A stretch of DNA of 64,000 bases, from assembly GCF_000204055.1 (NCBI RefSeq), contig NW_006768773.1, forward strand, positions 1,023,879 to 1,087,878, in the 5' to 3' direction. This stretch comes from Melampsora larici-populina 98AG31 (taxonomy: Eukaryota; Basidiomycota; Pucciniomycetes; Pucciniales; Melampsoraceae). Position 1 is the stretch's first letter. Every line of letters starts with the position of its first letter. The notes beneath the pieces are model-generated. The model was given only the letters and a program-made list of their open reading frames with translations, was not told where the DNA came from and ran no database searches. The translations under genes were made by a program, and so were the position numbers. This document shows positions 1 through 9,556 of the stretch, one piece after another.

Positions 1-114
1 TTTGCACATATGTAGTGTATGCTTTATGGCTCAGATGTGCAGTGCGAGATGATGTGATGCTCCATTCTTCTCTCAATGATATTCCCAGCCTAGGTCATGT
101 TCCGACCAGGGAAC

Positions 115-1623
115 CTATTTAATGCTGGCAGTGACGTCGTCGATGAAGCCTAAAGCCGACGCTGTGGAAATCTTGTCAGTTATCTCCAGGAGCAAAGAGT
201 TGTAGAGAAGGTATAGAAGTGGCGAGAGAGGTGAGCCTTGCGGTAGCCCATGGCTAAGTGTGAAGGGTTTTGATTCAAACCCATTGAATGTGAGAACTGT
301 CGAGCGTGCGGTTAGGAAATCGTAGATGACATTGAGTGTCTGCGTGCTGATCCCTTTCTTTTCGAGTGTGTCGAGTAGTCGTGGATGATGTACTGAGGGA
401 AATGCTGATTTGACGTCTGCGAACAGAGCGCCTACAACCTTACCCTTTGACCATTCCATCTTGATCCACGAGATCAAGTGGACCAGGGCCTCCTGACTAG
501 ACCTGTCGGGGCGTCCTCCGTAGTGTCCTTCGTGGAGCATCTTGAGTTTCTCGGCGTAGCCAGATAGATGAGTGGTGAGTAGTTTTTCGTAAATCTTGCT
601 TAGCGTCACAAGAAGCGCGATTGGTCGATAGGCTGATGCCTGGGTGTAATCCGGTTTTCCTGGCTTTGGGATCATCACCGTAACTGCTCTTTTCCATGCT
701 CGAGGAACAATGCCAGTAATGGTAATGCATCGAAAAAGAAATTTAACATGTGACTTCACCTTGTCCCAGATGAGCTTCCAAACCCAGTTTTGGATTCCAT
801 CTCCTCCAGGCGCTTTCTTGGGTGGTATGTCGTTGATTATTGATGCTAGGTTCTCGTGTGTGATTATTGACAGAAATGGGGGAGTTGTTGCCTCTGTAGG
901 TCGGTCCTGGTCAGCCAGTGGGAAGTCCAGGTGGTTCGTGTTGTCCAGTCGGCACGGCGCAGTAGCTACACACGTGGCCGCGAAAAGCGCTTCCGCTTTT
1001 TCCTCGTTGGTAGAGCATGTCTTTCCGTCCTCCGTGATGATGGTACTTACTAACGAAGAAGCTTTGCGTCCTGATGCTATGCGTTTGGCTTGGAAGAGGT
1101 TGGTGTGATCAACCCCGGAGAGGAATTGTCTCCAAGAATTCTCCTTAGCCTTATCAATGGCATGGTTGAAGGCGTTACGGGCTTTCTTGTAGGCGTTGTG
1201 AGATTCTTCGGTGCGGTTCTTTTTTGATAAACGTCGAAGTTGTGAGGCCTCCTTGCGGAGCGGATCTAAGATCTCCGGTCTCCACCAAGCTTTGTGCTTG
1301 CCGTACACTGCTTTTTTGGGTGAGTTTTTGTTTAAGGCTTTGATTATGGAGGTTTGTAGTGATTCGTCAAAGTTTTCGATTTCGTTTCGTGTTACTAGTG
1401 GGCGAAGTTGTGGAAGGGAGGATGTTAGATCACCTTTGAGGTCAGCAGCATTTACCTTATTCCAATTCTGTCTTTCGCGGGATTGGGAAATGGAAATGGT
1501 CTCATCGCCTAATCTCGTGGAGAAGATGGTGATGAGTGCTTGGTGGTCTGATTGATGGTTAGTGATATCTTGTTCGTCTATGAAACATGTGATGGTTGCG
1601 TCGTCGAAGTCCTCGTTGACCCA
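115..1623 (-). pseudogene. LINE ORF2, 3' part: reverse transcriptase domain, truncated
   Basis: This is the continuation of ORF2 after the Copia insertion. It holds a non-LTR reverse transcriptase: fingers motifs around 600-850, motif A (FADVKSAFPSVHH, near 400-430), motif B (GLPQGSPLSPLLY, near 215-260) and motif C (FIDD, near 135-150), where the usual Tyr/Phe-Ala is Phe-Ile. A TAG at 115-117 ends the frame a few residues after motif C, removing the thumb and any RNase H domain. Beyond the stop the remaining 114 bases show no clear continuation in any frame. I therefore read it as a decayed or truncated copy. Confidence 0.85.
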
Positions 1624-2039
1624 TGTTGCGATCAACTAGAGCACATAAATGAAATGCGGAAAGGGTAAAGACCTTAGTATTTCATGAAGCAACTACATAG
1701 AGAAAAAGACACAGTCTAAGAAAAGAAAGACCTACCTAGAGCACATAAATGAAATGCGGAAAGGGTGAAGAAGAAACCCTTTCCTAGTGCTGCTCTAGGT
1801 GGTTTATAAACAAAGTTCGTTACGTAAGTTTTATGTAACAACTGCGTAGATACAAAGTCAAGGATCATAGGATCCGATGAGAACAAAATAGACAACAGAT
1901 CGAGGATCAAATGATCCGGTGAGAAAACATGAGATGATCAGCTAATGATAGAAGTGAACTAGGATGGTAAGCACATCAGTTATGAGAAAGACAAGGAATA
2001 CAGCTAGATTTATATGATGTTAGCGTAAGTATTCCAACA
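1624..2039 (-). repeat. Copia 3' LTR
   Basis: This 416-bp copy matches the LTR at 6782-7197 except for one base I could find (1734 A versus 6892 T). A direct repeat of about 32 bp, containing the core CATAAATGAAATGCGGAAAG, occurs twice inside the LTR, at about 1634 and 1736. A polypurine tract abuts it at 2040-2050. Confidence 0.95.
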
Positions 2040-2050
2040 CCCCCCCTTGC
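2040..2050 (-). promoter_or_regulatory. Polypurine tract of the Copia element
   Basis: On the minus strand GCAAGGGGGGG lies immediately upstream of the 3' LTR. This is the expected place for the primer of plus-strand DNA synthesis. Confidence 0.75.
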
Positions 2051-2125
2051 GTCCAGCCTACTTCACTGAAGAGAATGAAGAAAAGAAAAAAAATAATAGA
2101 GAAAGGAAGAGAGAGAAAAAAAAAA

Positions 2126-4168
2126 TTAAAATATTCCAAACATAGTGCGATGGCGTTCAAGCATGACCCGCGGTAGCGGTTTTGTCAGAAGATCGGCAAG
2201 CATATCCTTAGACGAGACATGAAGGATGGTGATATCGTCGTTCTTGACGCATTCACGCACAAAATGGAACCGAGTGTGAATGTGTTTAGTTCTGGAATGA
2301 TGCTGTGGATTTTTGGCGAGGGCTTCTGCCCCCTCGTTGTCAACATGTAGAGGAATAGCAGCAGGAGGGTGAATGTTGAGTTCAGCTAGTAGATGTTTGA
2401 ACCAAAGGCCTTCCCGACACGAGTCAGACATTGCCTTGTACTCAGCTTCGGTGCTTGATAGAGAAACAGTGGATTGTTTACGAGATTTCCAGGAGATCGG
2501 TCCAACTCCGAGACGGTAAGTGTACCCCGTGGTCGAGCGCCTGTCATGGCGATCCTCGGCCCAGTCAGAGTCAGAGTAACCGGAGAGTGTTGCAGAACCA
2601 CCAAGAGTGAGACGCAAGTCGGCAGTTGAGGATAGGTAGTTAAGAACTTGCAGGGCAGCCGCCCAGTGAGCAGATGAAGGATCACGCAGAAACTGGGACA
2701 GGCGACTAACTGCAAACGAAATGTCGGCCCTCGTACATTGCGCGACCCACAGGAGAGCACCAATTAAACTAGAATAGTGCCCTGGAGATTTTGACTCGTT
2801 CTCTGTACGCGGCTTGAGGTCTTTAAACAACGCATTGGTTGGAGTTTTGACCACATGAGAGTTCATAGGCAGAAATTGTTGAGTGATGTCACGAATATAG
2901 TGAGCTTGTGAGAGAAATACCTTCCGATCAGGAATATCTCGACTGATGTCAAGGGATAGAAAATGGGTGAGTTCTTTGTTCGATGAGATCTCGAATTTCT
3001 TGGACACAGCATCGATGATTTCTTTGACAAAAGAATCCTTGCCTACAATTGCAAGATCGTCAACATGAACAGCAACAGCCCCAACAAGTTTCCCGGACAC
3101 CAAACGATAATAGAGAGTGGGGTCATATTTGGATTGTACCAGATTGAGGGTGATAAGGAATTTATGCAGTTCTGCATTCCACAGGCGAGGTGACTGTTTG
3201 AGTCCATATAGAGAGCGTTGTAGCTCACACACCCAGTCAGGAAAATTCGGATCTTCGTAACCTTCGGGTTGAGTCATGAGGATCGGACCATCAAGAAGGG
3301 AGTTGAGGAAGGCCGATTTTATGTCAATCTGCCGACCAGACCATTTCTTGATAGCGAGAAGAGAGAAGATGAGGCGAAGTGTTTCTAACCAAGTAGTAGG
3401 TGAGAAGATTTCTGAGTAGTCAATACCGGCAACCTGTGAGTAGCCCATGGCAACCAGGCGAGCTTTCAGCTTATCCAAAGTGCCATCAATTTTTTGTTTC
3501 ACCTTAAAAACCCATTTGGACTTAATAACGTTGCGTTTGGCAGGTCGAGGTACCAGCTTCCATGTTTGCATGCCAATGAGAGATGAAAATTCGGCGTCCG
3601 CAGCCTTCAACCAGCGGTCTTTGTTCGGTGAGCGCAGGAGTTGTTTCCATGTGCGAGGAGTATCAATGTCAGCTTCTTTTCCATCAGCCAGACCAGCCCA
3701 GTTACCTAATCTGTCAGGAGGTTTAGATGTTCGAGTCAATTGACGAGTGGCAGGGACAGATGGTTTGGAGGCTCTTCGTTTAGTTGGCCTTGAAACCGGA
3801 GCATGTACAGATGGCAGTGAAGAGGTAGTCGGATTAGGAGCCTGAGACGCAGTTGACTTGGGCAGAGGTGACCCACGAGGAGGAGATCTAACAGGAACAA
3901 CCGTAGGTTGTGTAGGTGGGAGAGGCTCTATTTGATCACGGGGTGGCTCTGGTGAATGTTGTTCTGGAGTCGAAACAGGAGGAATGAGTGGCGACGAGTT
4001 AACAGATATGATCGGAGCAGGGGGAGGAGTAGCGGGAGGAAGATCAGGCAAAGCTGGAGGTGACGGATCGGGAGTTTTGATCGGCCGACGTCGAGGTGCG
4101 TGTATAGAATTTGAGAGACGGCGCTCACGAAGAGCACGTCGCTGACCTTCGGTGAGAGGAGGGGACAC
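2126..4168 (-). CDS. Copia reverse transcriptase-RNase H polyprotein part
   Basis: The 680-residue ORF starts with a Pro/Ser-rich linker (about 1-150). The Copia-type reverse transcriptase follows, with motif A Asp at 282 (QIDIKSAF) and the VDD motif at 369-371. RNase H comes last, with D533, E574 and D610 in the YSDSDW, SSTEAEY and HVDNEG blocks. It shares the frame of the upstream ORF; translating through the TGA gives a continuous linker without another stop. The ATG at 4168 is merely the first in-frame Met after that stop and is unlikely to be a natural start. All catalytic residues I can recognise are present. Confidence 0.93.
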   Translation of the reverse strand: MSPPLTEGQRRALRERRLSNSIHAPRRRPIKTPDPSPPALPDLPPATPPPAPIISVNSSPLIPPVSTPEQHSPEPPRDQIEPLPPTQPTVVPVRSPPRGSPLPKSTASQAPNPTTSSLPSVHAPVSRPTKRRASKPSVPATRQLTRTSKPPDRLGNWAGLADGKEADIDTPRTWKQLLRSPNKDRWLKAADAEFSSLIGMQTWKLVPRPAKRNVIKSKWVFKVKQKIDGTLDKLKARLVAMGYSQVAGIDYSEIFSPTTWLETLRLIFSLLAIKKWSGRQIDIKSAFLNSLLDGPILMTQPEGYEDPNFPDWVCELQRSLYGLKQSPRLWNAELHKFLITLNLVQSKYDPTLYYRLVSGKLVGAVAVHVDDLAIVGKDSFVKEIIDAVSKKFEISSNKELTHFLSLDISRDIPDRKVFLSQAHYIRDITQQFLPMNSHVVKTPTNALFKDLKPRTENESKSPGHYSSLIGALLWVAQCTRADISFAVSRLSQFLRDPSSAHWAAALQVLNYLSSTADLRLTLGGSATLSGYSDSDWAEDRHDRRSTTGYTYRLGVGPISWKSRKQSTVSLSSTEAEYKAMSDSCREGLWFKHLLAELNIHPPAAIPLHVDNEGAEALAKNPQHHSRTKHIHTRFHFVRECVKNDDITILHVSSKDMLADLLTKPLPRVMLERHRTMFGIF

Positions 4169-4261
4169 AGATGGTGTAAAATTAGATGGCCAAGGGATGT
4201 CGGCCTCGAGAACACAAGAGGAAGGCAGTGAGATTGAAGAGGAGTAGGGAAAAATGTCATG

Positions 4262-6484
4262 TCAAAACAAGACATCTCTAGACTTCACTACCTTTTTATG
4301 ACGTAGGTCCCAAAGGCGATAACCACTTCCATCCGGAAGATACGAGAGTAAGACAGCAATATTAGCTTTAGGATCGAGCTTCCTTCGGTTAGCCTCAGGT
4401 ACTTTGTAGTACGCTTGACAACCAAACGGAAATAAATTTGAGAGAGGAGTTTCAGGCAGAGATAAGATAGAGTTGGGAGAGCGAAACCCTGCGGGGGTAT
4501 GGCATGGGATTGAGTTGATGGTATCAAGAAGATAACGAAGAGAGTCAGCCCAGAAGCTCTTTGGCATCCCTGCGCTTATTAGAGAACAACGAATATGATT
4601 TCCAATTGTTTGATTGGTACGCTCAGAAACACCGCTGAGTTCAGGAGAATGGGGAGGGCCAGGGTTGTGAGCAATGCCATGTTCTAAGAGATACGATTCC
4701 ATCACTTTACTCAAGTACTCTCCTCCATTGTCGGTTCGTAAAGCTTTAACGTTGAGAGACGTGAGGTTCAAGAAACTGGAACAAAATGATTTAAAACATG
4801 TAAAAACTTCGGATTTCATTTTGAGAGGATATACAACAGTGTATTTGGAGTAATCATCGATAAAAGTAACAAAGTATTTGAATCCCTCTCGTGAAGAGGT
4901 TTCACAAGTAGCTACATCGGAATGAATGAGATCACCGGGTTTTGAGGAGCGATATGGACTTCGGGAATGAAAATTCATACGAAACATTTTACTTTTCACA
5001 CATGTATCACATCGTTGAACCTCAATTTTGTTAAGAACCGATGGCTTGATGTCATGAGACTTGAGTAAGGCTTTCAAAGGGCGGAGTCCAATGTGGCCTA
5101 AGCGATTGTGCCAGTCAAACAGACTAACATCAGCTTTACTGGCAAAACATGAGGCGGATAAGGACATATCAACCTTCTCGGGGAGATAATACAGATTTCC
5201 ACGACGAACGCCGTTTCCAACTGGTGTTGTTTTAAGCACAACACTATCTGCTAGATGAATATGACAGCCGTCCTTTGTGAAGACCACAGTATATCCATCA
5301 TCACAGAGGGAAGAAACCGAAAGGAGAGGTTCTTGAAGATCAGGAACAAGAAGCGATCTGTGTGAGGTAAGACCAGAGATCGCGAGTTCAGCTTTTCCAG
5401 AGTGAGTCGCATGAATGACTGAGTTGTCCGCAAGGTGGATTGATCGAGTTGAAGGCGTTAATTGGGAGAGTGAAGATGAGTGGGGCGTCATTGTGGATGA
5501 ACATCCTGAGTCAATGTTCCATTCCCGGAAACGTGACACACAAGCGACATCAGTGGAAGCAAACTTTACTTGAACCGGGGATTCATCATCATCCGACAAA
5601 TCACTGAAATCAAGGGAAACAACGGAGGTTTTCCCTGCTTTCGAGGGCTGCTGTGAAGGTCGAGAATTGTTGGATGATTTGATGTCCGAAGATGAGGAAG
5701 AGTTCCGTTCAGCCAACAGCTTATCAAAGGCCCAGCAGGTTTCGAAGTTGTGATTTGTCCGTTTACAGAATGAGCATAATTTGGTGTTTTTAGGACGTTT
5801 ATCATTGGAGCGATGAGACGACGAATTATTTGATTTGAATGGTTTGGAGTTGGCCTTTGAGGCCTTAGAGATGGATATAGATGATCCCTGAGATTGCCGA
5901 CGAATTTGTTCGTTTTTGATTGCACGAATGACGGAAGCTGAGTCAACCCGCGTTTGTTGCATTAACGGAGTGACTACGTGAGCCCAATCATTGGGCAGAG
6001 AGTTGATGAGGGAGGTTGAGAAGATATCATCCGCGGTAAGGGGATGATCTTCAGTGATAAGCGATGTGAGTTTCTCAAACAGCCGGTTCATGGATTGGAG
6101 GTGTGAGTCTAGGTCAACATCTCCCATTTTGGAGGTAATGAGAGAGTTAAGAACAAGCATGCGACCACCGGAAGTAGAATCTTCATGGGCAATGCGTAGA
6201 GCTTTCCACATGGCAGCCGCATTACGTCGATGAGGTTTCAAGTATTGATAATTCACATCATCAACAGCATGGATGATCAGAGTGCAGACTCGAGCATTAT
6301 CATTGTTCCAGGTGATCGGTTTAGTCTTGGGATCAACTTCCTGTAAGACATAGGTAAGTTTTGCATCTACAAGGTAGGAGTCAATCGCAAACTCCCAGTC
6401 GAGGTAATTCGAGTCTTCGCCAGGCGGTTTGAGGGCGGTGATACCAGACAGTTTGTTGGTTTCGGTGGTATTAGCGGTTGCCAT
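4262..6484 (-). CDS. Copia Gag-protease-integrase polyprotein
   Basis: The 740-residue ORF holds a Gag region of the UBN2/retrotran_gag type in the first 200 residues and a CX2CX4HX4C knuckle at 237-250. The aspartic protease is marked by the DSG at 325-327. The GAG-pre-integrase HHCC ligands are H459, H464, C492 and C495, and the integrase core has its catalytic triad at D523, D585 and E621. The frame ends with TGA at 4262-4264 inside the usual integrase C-terminal block (after SRDVLF). The next ORF continues in exactly the same frame, so this is one polyprotein gene with a stop in the middle. The product assembles particles, matures them and integrates the cDNA. Confidence 0.93.
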   Translation of the reverse strand: MATANTTETNKLSGITALKPPGEDSNYLDWEFAIDSYLVDAKLTYVLQEVDPKTKPITWNNDNARVCTLIIHAVDDVNYQYLKPHRRNAAAMWKALRIAHEDSTSGGRMLVLNSLITSKMGDVDLDSHLQSMNRLFEKLTSLITEDHPLTADDIFSTSLINSLPNDWAHVVTPLMQQTRVDSASVIRAIKNEQIRRQSQGSSISISKASKANSKPFKSNNSSSHRSNDKRPKNTKLCSFCKRTNHNFETCWAFDKLLAERNSSSSSDIKSSNNSRPSQQPSKAGKTSVVSLDFSDLSDDDESPVQVKFASTDVACVSRFREWNIDSGCSSTMTPHSSSLSQLTPSTRSIHLADNSVIHATHSGKAELAISGLTSHRSLLVPDLQEPLLSVSSLCDDGYTVVFTKDGCHIHLADSVVLKTTPVGNGVRRGNLYYLPEKVDMSLSASCFASKADVSLFDWHNRLGHIGLRPLKALLKSHDIKPSVLNKIEVQRCDTCVKSKMFRMNFHSRSPYRSSKPGDLIHSDVATCETSSREGFKYFVTFIDDYSKYTVVYPLKMKSEVFTCFKSFCSSFLNLTSLNVKALRTDNGGEYLSKVMESYLLEHGIAHNPGPPHSPELSGVSERTNQTIGNHIRCSLISAGMPKSFWADSLRYLLDTINSIPCHTPAGFRSPNSILSLPETPLSNLFPFGCQAYYKVPEANRRKLDPKANIAVLLSYLPDGSGYRLWDLRHKKVVKSRDVLF

Positions 6485-6764
6485 AGTGGGTGAGAGACAG
6501 CGAAGTAACGGTGGGTAGATTGCAAGAGAGGTAGGAGGATAGATGACACAGGTGTAAAGGATCGGGAAATCCAGCGCCGGATGTGATGCAGTTTAATCGA
6601 TGAAGAAGGTTCAAAGTATTTGAATGTGATCAGGAAGAAGGTTCGAGAGTTTCGAGAAATACGTGGTATACTAATGTATCCAAGGACCCTTGTGGAGACG
6701 TGCAAGATTCAAGATAAGCTTTCAAGATAAGCTTTGGAGTATTTAAAGTTTTAGCAGTTGGTAG

Positions 6765-6781
6765 AGATGGGTCTCATAACC
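6765..6781 (-). promoter_or_regulatory. Primer-binding site, probably complementary to an internal half of initiator tRNA-Met
   Basis: Directly inside the 5' LTR the minus strand reads GGTTATGAGACCC. Eukaryotic initiator tRNA-Met has GGGCTCATAACC across its anticodon arm, and this site matches its complement with one extra A. Use of an internal half of that tRNA is known for Drosophila copia and yeast Ty5. The primer assignment is inferred from this match only. Confidence 0.55.
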
Positions 6782-7197
6782 TGTTGCGATCAACTAGAGC
6801 ACATAAATGAAATGCGGAAAGGGTAAAGACCTTAGTATTTCATGAAGCAACTACATAGAGAAAAAGACACAGTCTAAGAAAAGAAAGACCTTCCTAGAGC
6901 ACATAAATGAAATGCGGAAAGGGTGAAGAAGAAACCCTTTCCTAGTGCTGCTCTAGGTGGTTTATAAACAAAGTTCGTTACGTAAGTTTTATGTAACAAC
7001 TGCGTAGATACAAAGTCAAGGATCATAGGATCCGATGAGAACAAAATAGACAACAGATCGAGGATCAAATGATCCGGTGAGAAAACATGAGATGATCAGC
7101 TAATGATAGAAGTGAACTAGGATGGTAAGCACATCAGTTATGAGAAAGACAAGGAATACAGCTAGATTTATATGATGTTAGCGTAAGTATTCCAACA
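6782..7197 (-). repeat. Copia 5' LTR
   Basis: This 416-bp LTR has ends TGTTG and CAACA and is followed on the plus strand by the target duplication ACCCA at 7198-7202. In element orientation it is followed by the primer-binding site at about 6765-6781. Confidence 0.95.
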
Positions 7198-7844
7198 ACC
7201 CATACTTGGTCAATTGAGGTTCCTTCGGTGTTCATTGATCTCACTCCGAAGGTTGGAATACCTTTTGGAGACCGCAGACTAAGGCCCCAGTCTGTGAGCA
7301 TGTCAATCAACTTTTTGGCGTCTTTGTCGTTTAGTTTACTGTGGCTCGGATTCCACAAGGGGGAGTGGAGGTTAGCATTGGTGGTACAGATTGTTGGAAG
7401 AAGTTGGGTTGTCAATGGAGCGGTTTTGAGCATGTCGACGAAAGCTTCAAAGCCGTCCAGGGTTTTTTGAGGGTTATAAACACTAGCTATCAATACAGTA
7501 TAGCCTTGTATAGTGATTACACTTGCTGCCAGGTTTCTCGAAGATGAGAATATTGGATTGATGATTGGATTCAAGTCTTGCCGAATATAAAGGCAGGCTC
7601 GAGGTCTGTCCTCTTCCTCAAGAGATTGTGGAGTTGGACAGACGAGAGTCCAATTGGACATATTGAGTGGTAGGTTATCAATAGGGTTGACATACGGTTC
7701 TTGAATTGAAAGAATGGAAAATTTGGAAGTTAAATTTGAATTAAATAAAGAATGAGTAACATATTTGGAATCCTTGCAGTTCAATTGTAGAACGCTGGCT
7801 GAATTGTCAATTTTGAGTTTTTCCATCATCTGATGTTCTAACAT
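7198..7844 (-). pseudogene. LINE ORF2, 5' part: APE-type endonuclease domain, cut by Copia insertion
   Basis: This piece encodes about 215 residues of an exonuclease-endonuclease-phosphatase fold: an early SIQEPY motif (catalytic Glu), the ASVYNPQ strand, a TTNANLHSPLWNP block and a GTSIDQVWV block near the break. In related elements the third block usually reads DANLHHP or GDFN, so the catalytic Asp appears to be replaced by Asn here. The frame runs straight into the Copia LTR at 7197. It continues at 1623 on the far side of that element. The endonuclease would nick the genomic target for target-primed reverse transcription. The break, and probably the Asp change, make it non-functional. Confidence 0.8.
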
Positions 7845-9556
7845 TGAGTTTGAGCTGAGTTTGCTTGGGCAACCACTTGGATATATGGCGAGGAGCTGGG
7901 GTTATGAGGCGGGAATTGACTCGCAATTCTCACTGGGCACGTGGGGGAAAATGGGTGGTGCAGGAAATCCGCATGGTTTTCCTTGAACAGGCGCGGAAGA
8001 TTGGCACTGGGGTCTGCTTTCACTTTTCCGCGTGCACAGGCAATACATTTCATTGCTGTGGTACCTTTAATAGGGCAATTGTGTGTGTGGTGGTTACCTG
8101 AACAGTATGGACACATAGGAGCTATTTTACAAGCAGATGCCGTGTGTCCTACTCCCAGGCAGTTAAAACACCGAGTTGGAGGAGGCCCGCTAAGTTCTGT
8201 CCGGTGGCGGCCCCTCCCTTGCCACACTTTTGTGCGTGCATCAAGGGTGGCTTCACTGAGTGTTTTGAAACCAATCAGCAGGGACGAGTGACGTTTTGCT
8301 GAGTCATCAGCCATATCTTTCTTTAACCACCTCACAAAGAGGGCGCTATCGAGTAGATCACCGTTGCTTGTTTTTAGGAGCTCAATGTCCTCTGGACGAG
8401 ATGGGTTGAAGGTTGTAGGTATTCCGTGAACAATCACGGAATGTACCTCTTGTTTTATGGCGAGGTTCGGTGAGACCTTTGGAAGCCAGCATTCCACCTG
8501 GCCTCGCAATGCTTGGACTTGTTTTTGTGATTCTAAGTATATCACCAAGTCGTTGGAAGGGTGTCTATGAATGTTGCGTACCACAATGGTGGACTCATCA
8601 TTCATAGTCACTTTGATGTTGTTCTCTTTGAGAACAGCGTTGAGACTCTTTATGAGCTCTGGGATGGTTTTTCCCCCACCCGAAACATTTTTCGGGTCCT
8701 GTTGAATCAGGGTAATTGACGCCTCTGTCTTTGGACGAACATTATGTTTTTGTTGAGCTCGTTGGCTCTGTTGGTGTGGTGAGGGCGCCTGAGTGTTTTT
8801 CGGTGCATGTTTTGATGCGGCTAAGGCATATGTGCCTGTCGTTTGTTTTTGTTGTTGTTGTTGTCGCGGCTGCTGTTCCGGGTCGATAGCCGTGATCAGT
8901 TTGGCAACCTGTGCAGCCAGGGTGTCGACTTTCGCCGATAGAGTTTCACTTCGAAACTCGAATTGAGCTTCCGGTGCAAGTGAGGATGAGGTAGGTGCTG
9001 GGGCACTTTGTCGAGTGGGGTCAAAAACCACTCGTCGTGCTTCCATGATGCTGGCTTGTTCTTGGATCAAGCCGGCAATCACCAAGACATCGGCTGCTGA
9101 TTCAACGTCTACGTTGACAGATTTGGCTCGTTTGGACTTGGGAACCAGAGCTGCTTTGGATATGTCCAGCAGTCTCTGGACCAAGACTCCTAACGGCTTA
9201 GCTGTAGAGGGTGGGCTTCCCGGAAACAATCGACCGATACGAACCGATGGAGGGGTCCCGGTGATGTCCTCTGCTTCGTCGAGAGGGCTTGGGGAAGGCG
9301 CACGTTGTCGATGTCGCTTCCTTGAGCCTTCCAGCGAAGCTGGCGTGCTCGAGACAGGACCAGTGAACGCCTGAGGGGGTAGAACGACCCTATCGAGGGT
9401 CTTGGGGGGTGTTTGACGTGATTTAGGCGTCGTTACCGTCGTTTGACCCGTCAGGTCTGACGCAACTAACGCGTCCATCGCGTCGTCATAAGTCGACGCG
9501 TCGTCCCGTACGATTGATCCTTCCTGGATCTCCGGATCAGGGGGTCCTTCGTCCAT
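7838..9556 (-). CDS. LINE ORF1, gag-like protein with zinc knuckles
   Basis: The 572-residue ORF1 product is the nucleic-acid-binding partner protein of a non-LTR retrotransposon. Its N-terminal half is low in complexity (Pro/Ser/Gln-rich, with a glutamine run near residues 232-236). Near the C terminus are a CX2CX4HX4C knuckle at residues 463-476, a second knuckle at 482-494 and a further CIAC pair at 504-507. The frame is open from start to stop. The stop codon overlaps the ORF2 start in the sequence ATGTTAG, which suggests coupled termination and reinitiation. Such proteins bind the element RNA in the cytoplasm and carry it to the nucleus. The sequence looks intact, but ORF2 is damaged, so the copy cannot move by itself. 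Confidence 0.85.
   Translation of the reverse strand: MDEGPPDPEIQEGSIVRDDASTYDDAMDALVASDLTGQTTVTTPKSRQTPPKTLDRVVLPPQAFTGPVSSTPASLEGSRKRHRQRAPSPSPLDEAEDITGTPPSVRIGRLFPGSPPSTAKPLGVLVQRLLDISKAALVPKSKRAKSVNVDVESAADVLVIAGLIQEQASIMEARRVVFDPTRQSAPAPTSSSLAPEAQFEFRSETLSAKVDTLAAQVAKLITAIDPEQQPRQQQQQKQTTGTYALAASKHAPKNTQAPSPHQQSQRAQQKHNVRPKTEASITLIQQDPKNVSGGGKTIPELIKSLNAVLKENNIKVTMNDESTIVVRNIHRHPSNDLVIYLESQKQVQALRGQVECWLPKVSPNLAIKQEVHSVIVHGIPTTFNPSRPEDIELLKTSNGDLLDSALFVRWLKKDMADDSAKRHSSLLIGFKTLSEATLDARTKVWQGRGRHRTELSGPPPTRCFNCLGVGHTASACKIAPMCPYCSGNHHTHNCPIKGTTAMKCIACARGKVKADPSANLPRLFKENHADFLHHPFSPTCPVRIASQFPPHNPSSSPYIQVVAQANSAQTQC

Larger units (their letters stand above)
1624..7197 (-). mobile_element. 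Ty1/Copia LTR retrotransposon, complete with LTRs, PBS, PPT and target duplication
   Basis: The element is 5574 bp, bounded by two 416-bp LTRs (1624-2039 and 6782-7197) that start TGTTG and end CAACA. It is flanked by the 5-bp duplication ACCCA (1619-1623 and 7198-7202). Orientation is minus: the 5' LTR is at 6782-7197. Domain order is Gag, zinc knuckle, protease, integrase, reverse transcriptase, RNase H, the order that defines Copia. The coding frame is one reading frame with a single TGA at 4262-4264. The near-identical LTRs point to a very recent insertion. It sits inside the endonuclease part of a LINE, keeping that LINE's frame on both sides. Confidence 0.95.

Noticed and set aside
1716..1910. 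64-codon frame present in both Copia LTRs
   Set aside because: It lies wholly in the LTRs and has no coding features; it is duplicated only because the LTR is.
4262..4264. Idea that TGA is read as an amino acid in this organism
   Set aside because: URC1, the 81-residue secreted protein, the thioesterase and the second GPI protein all end at TGA exactly where their families or anchors end, so TGA is a normal stop.
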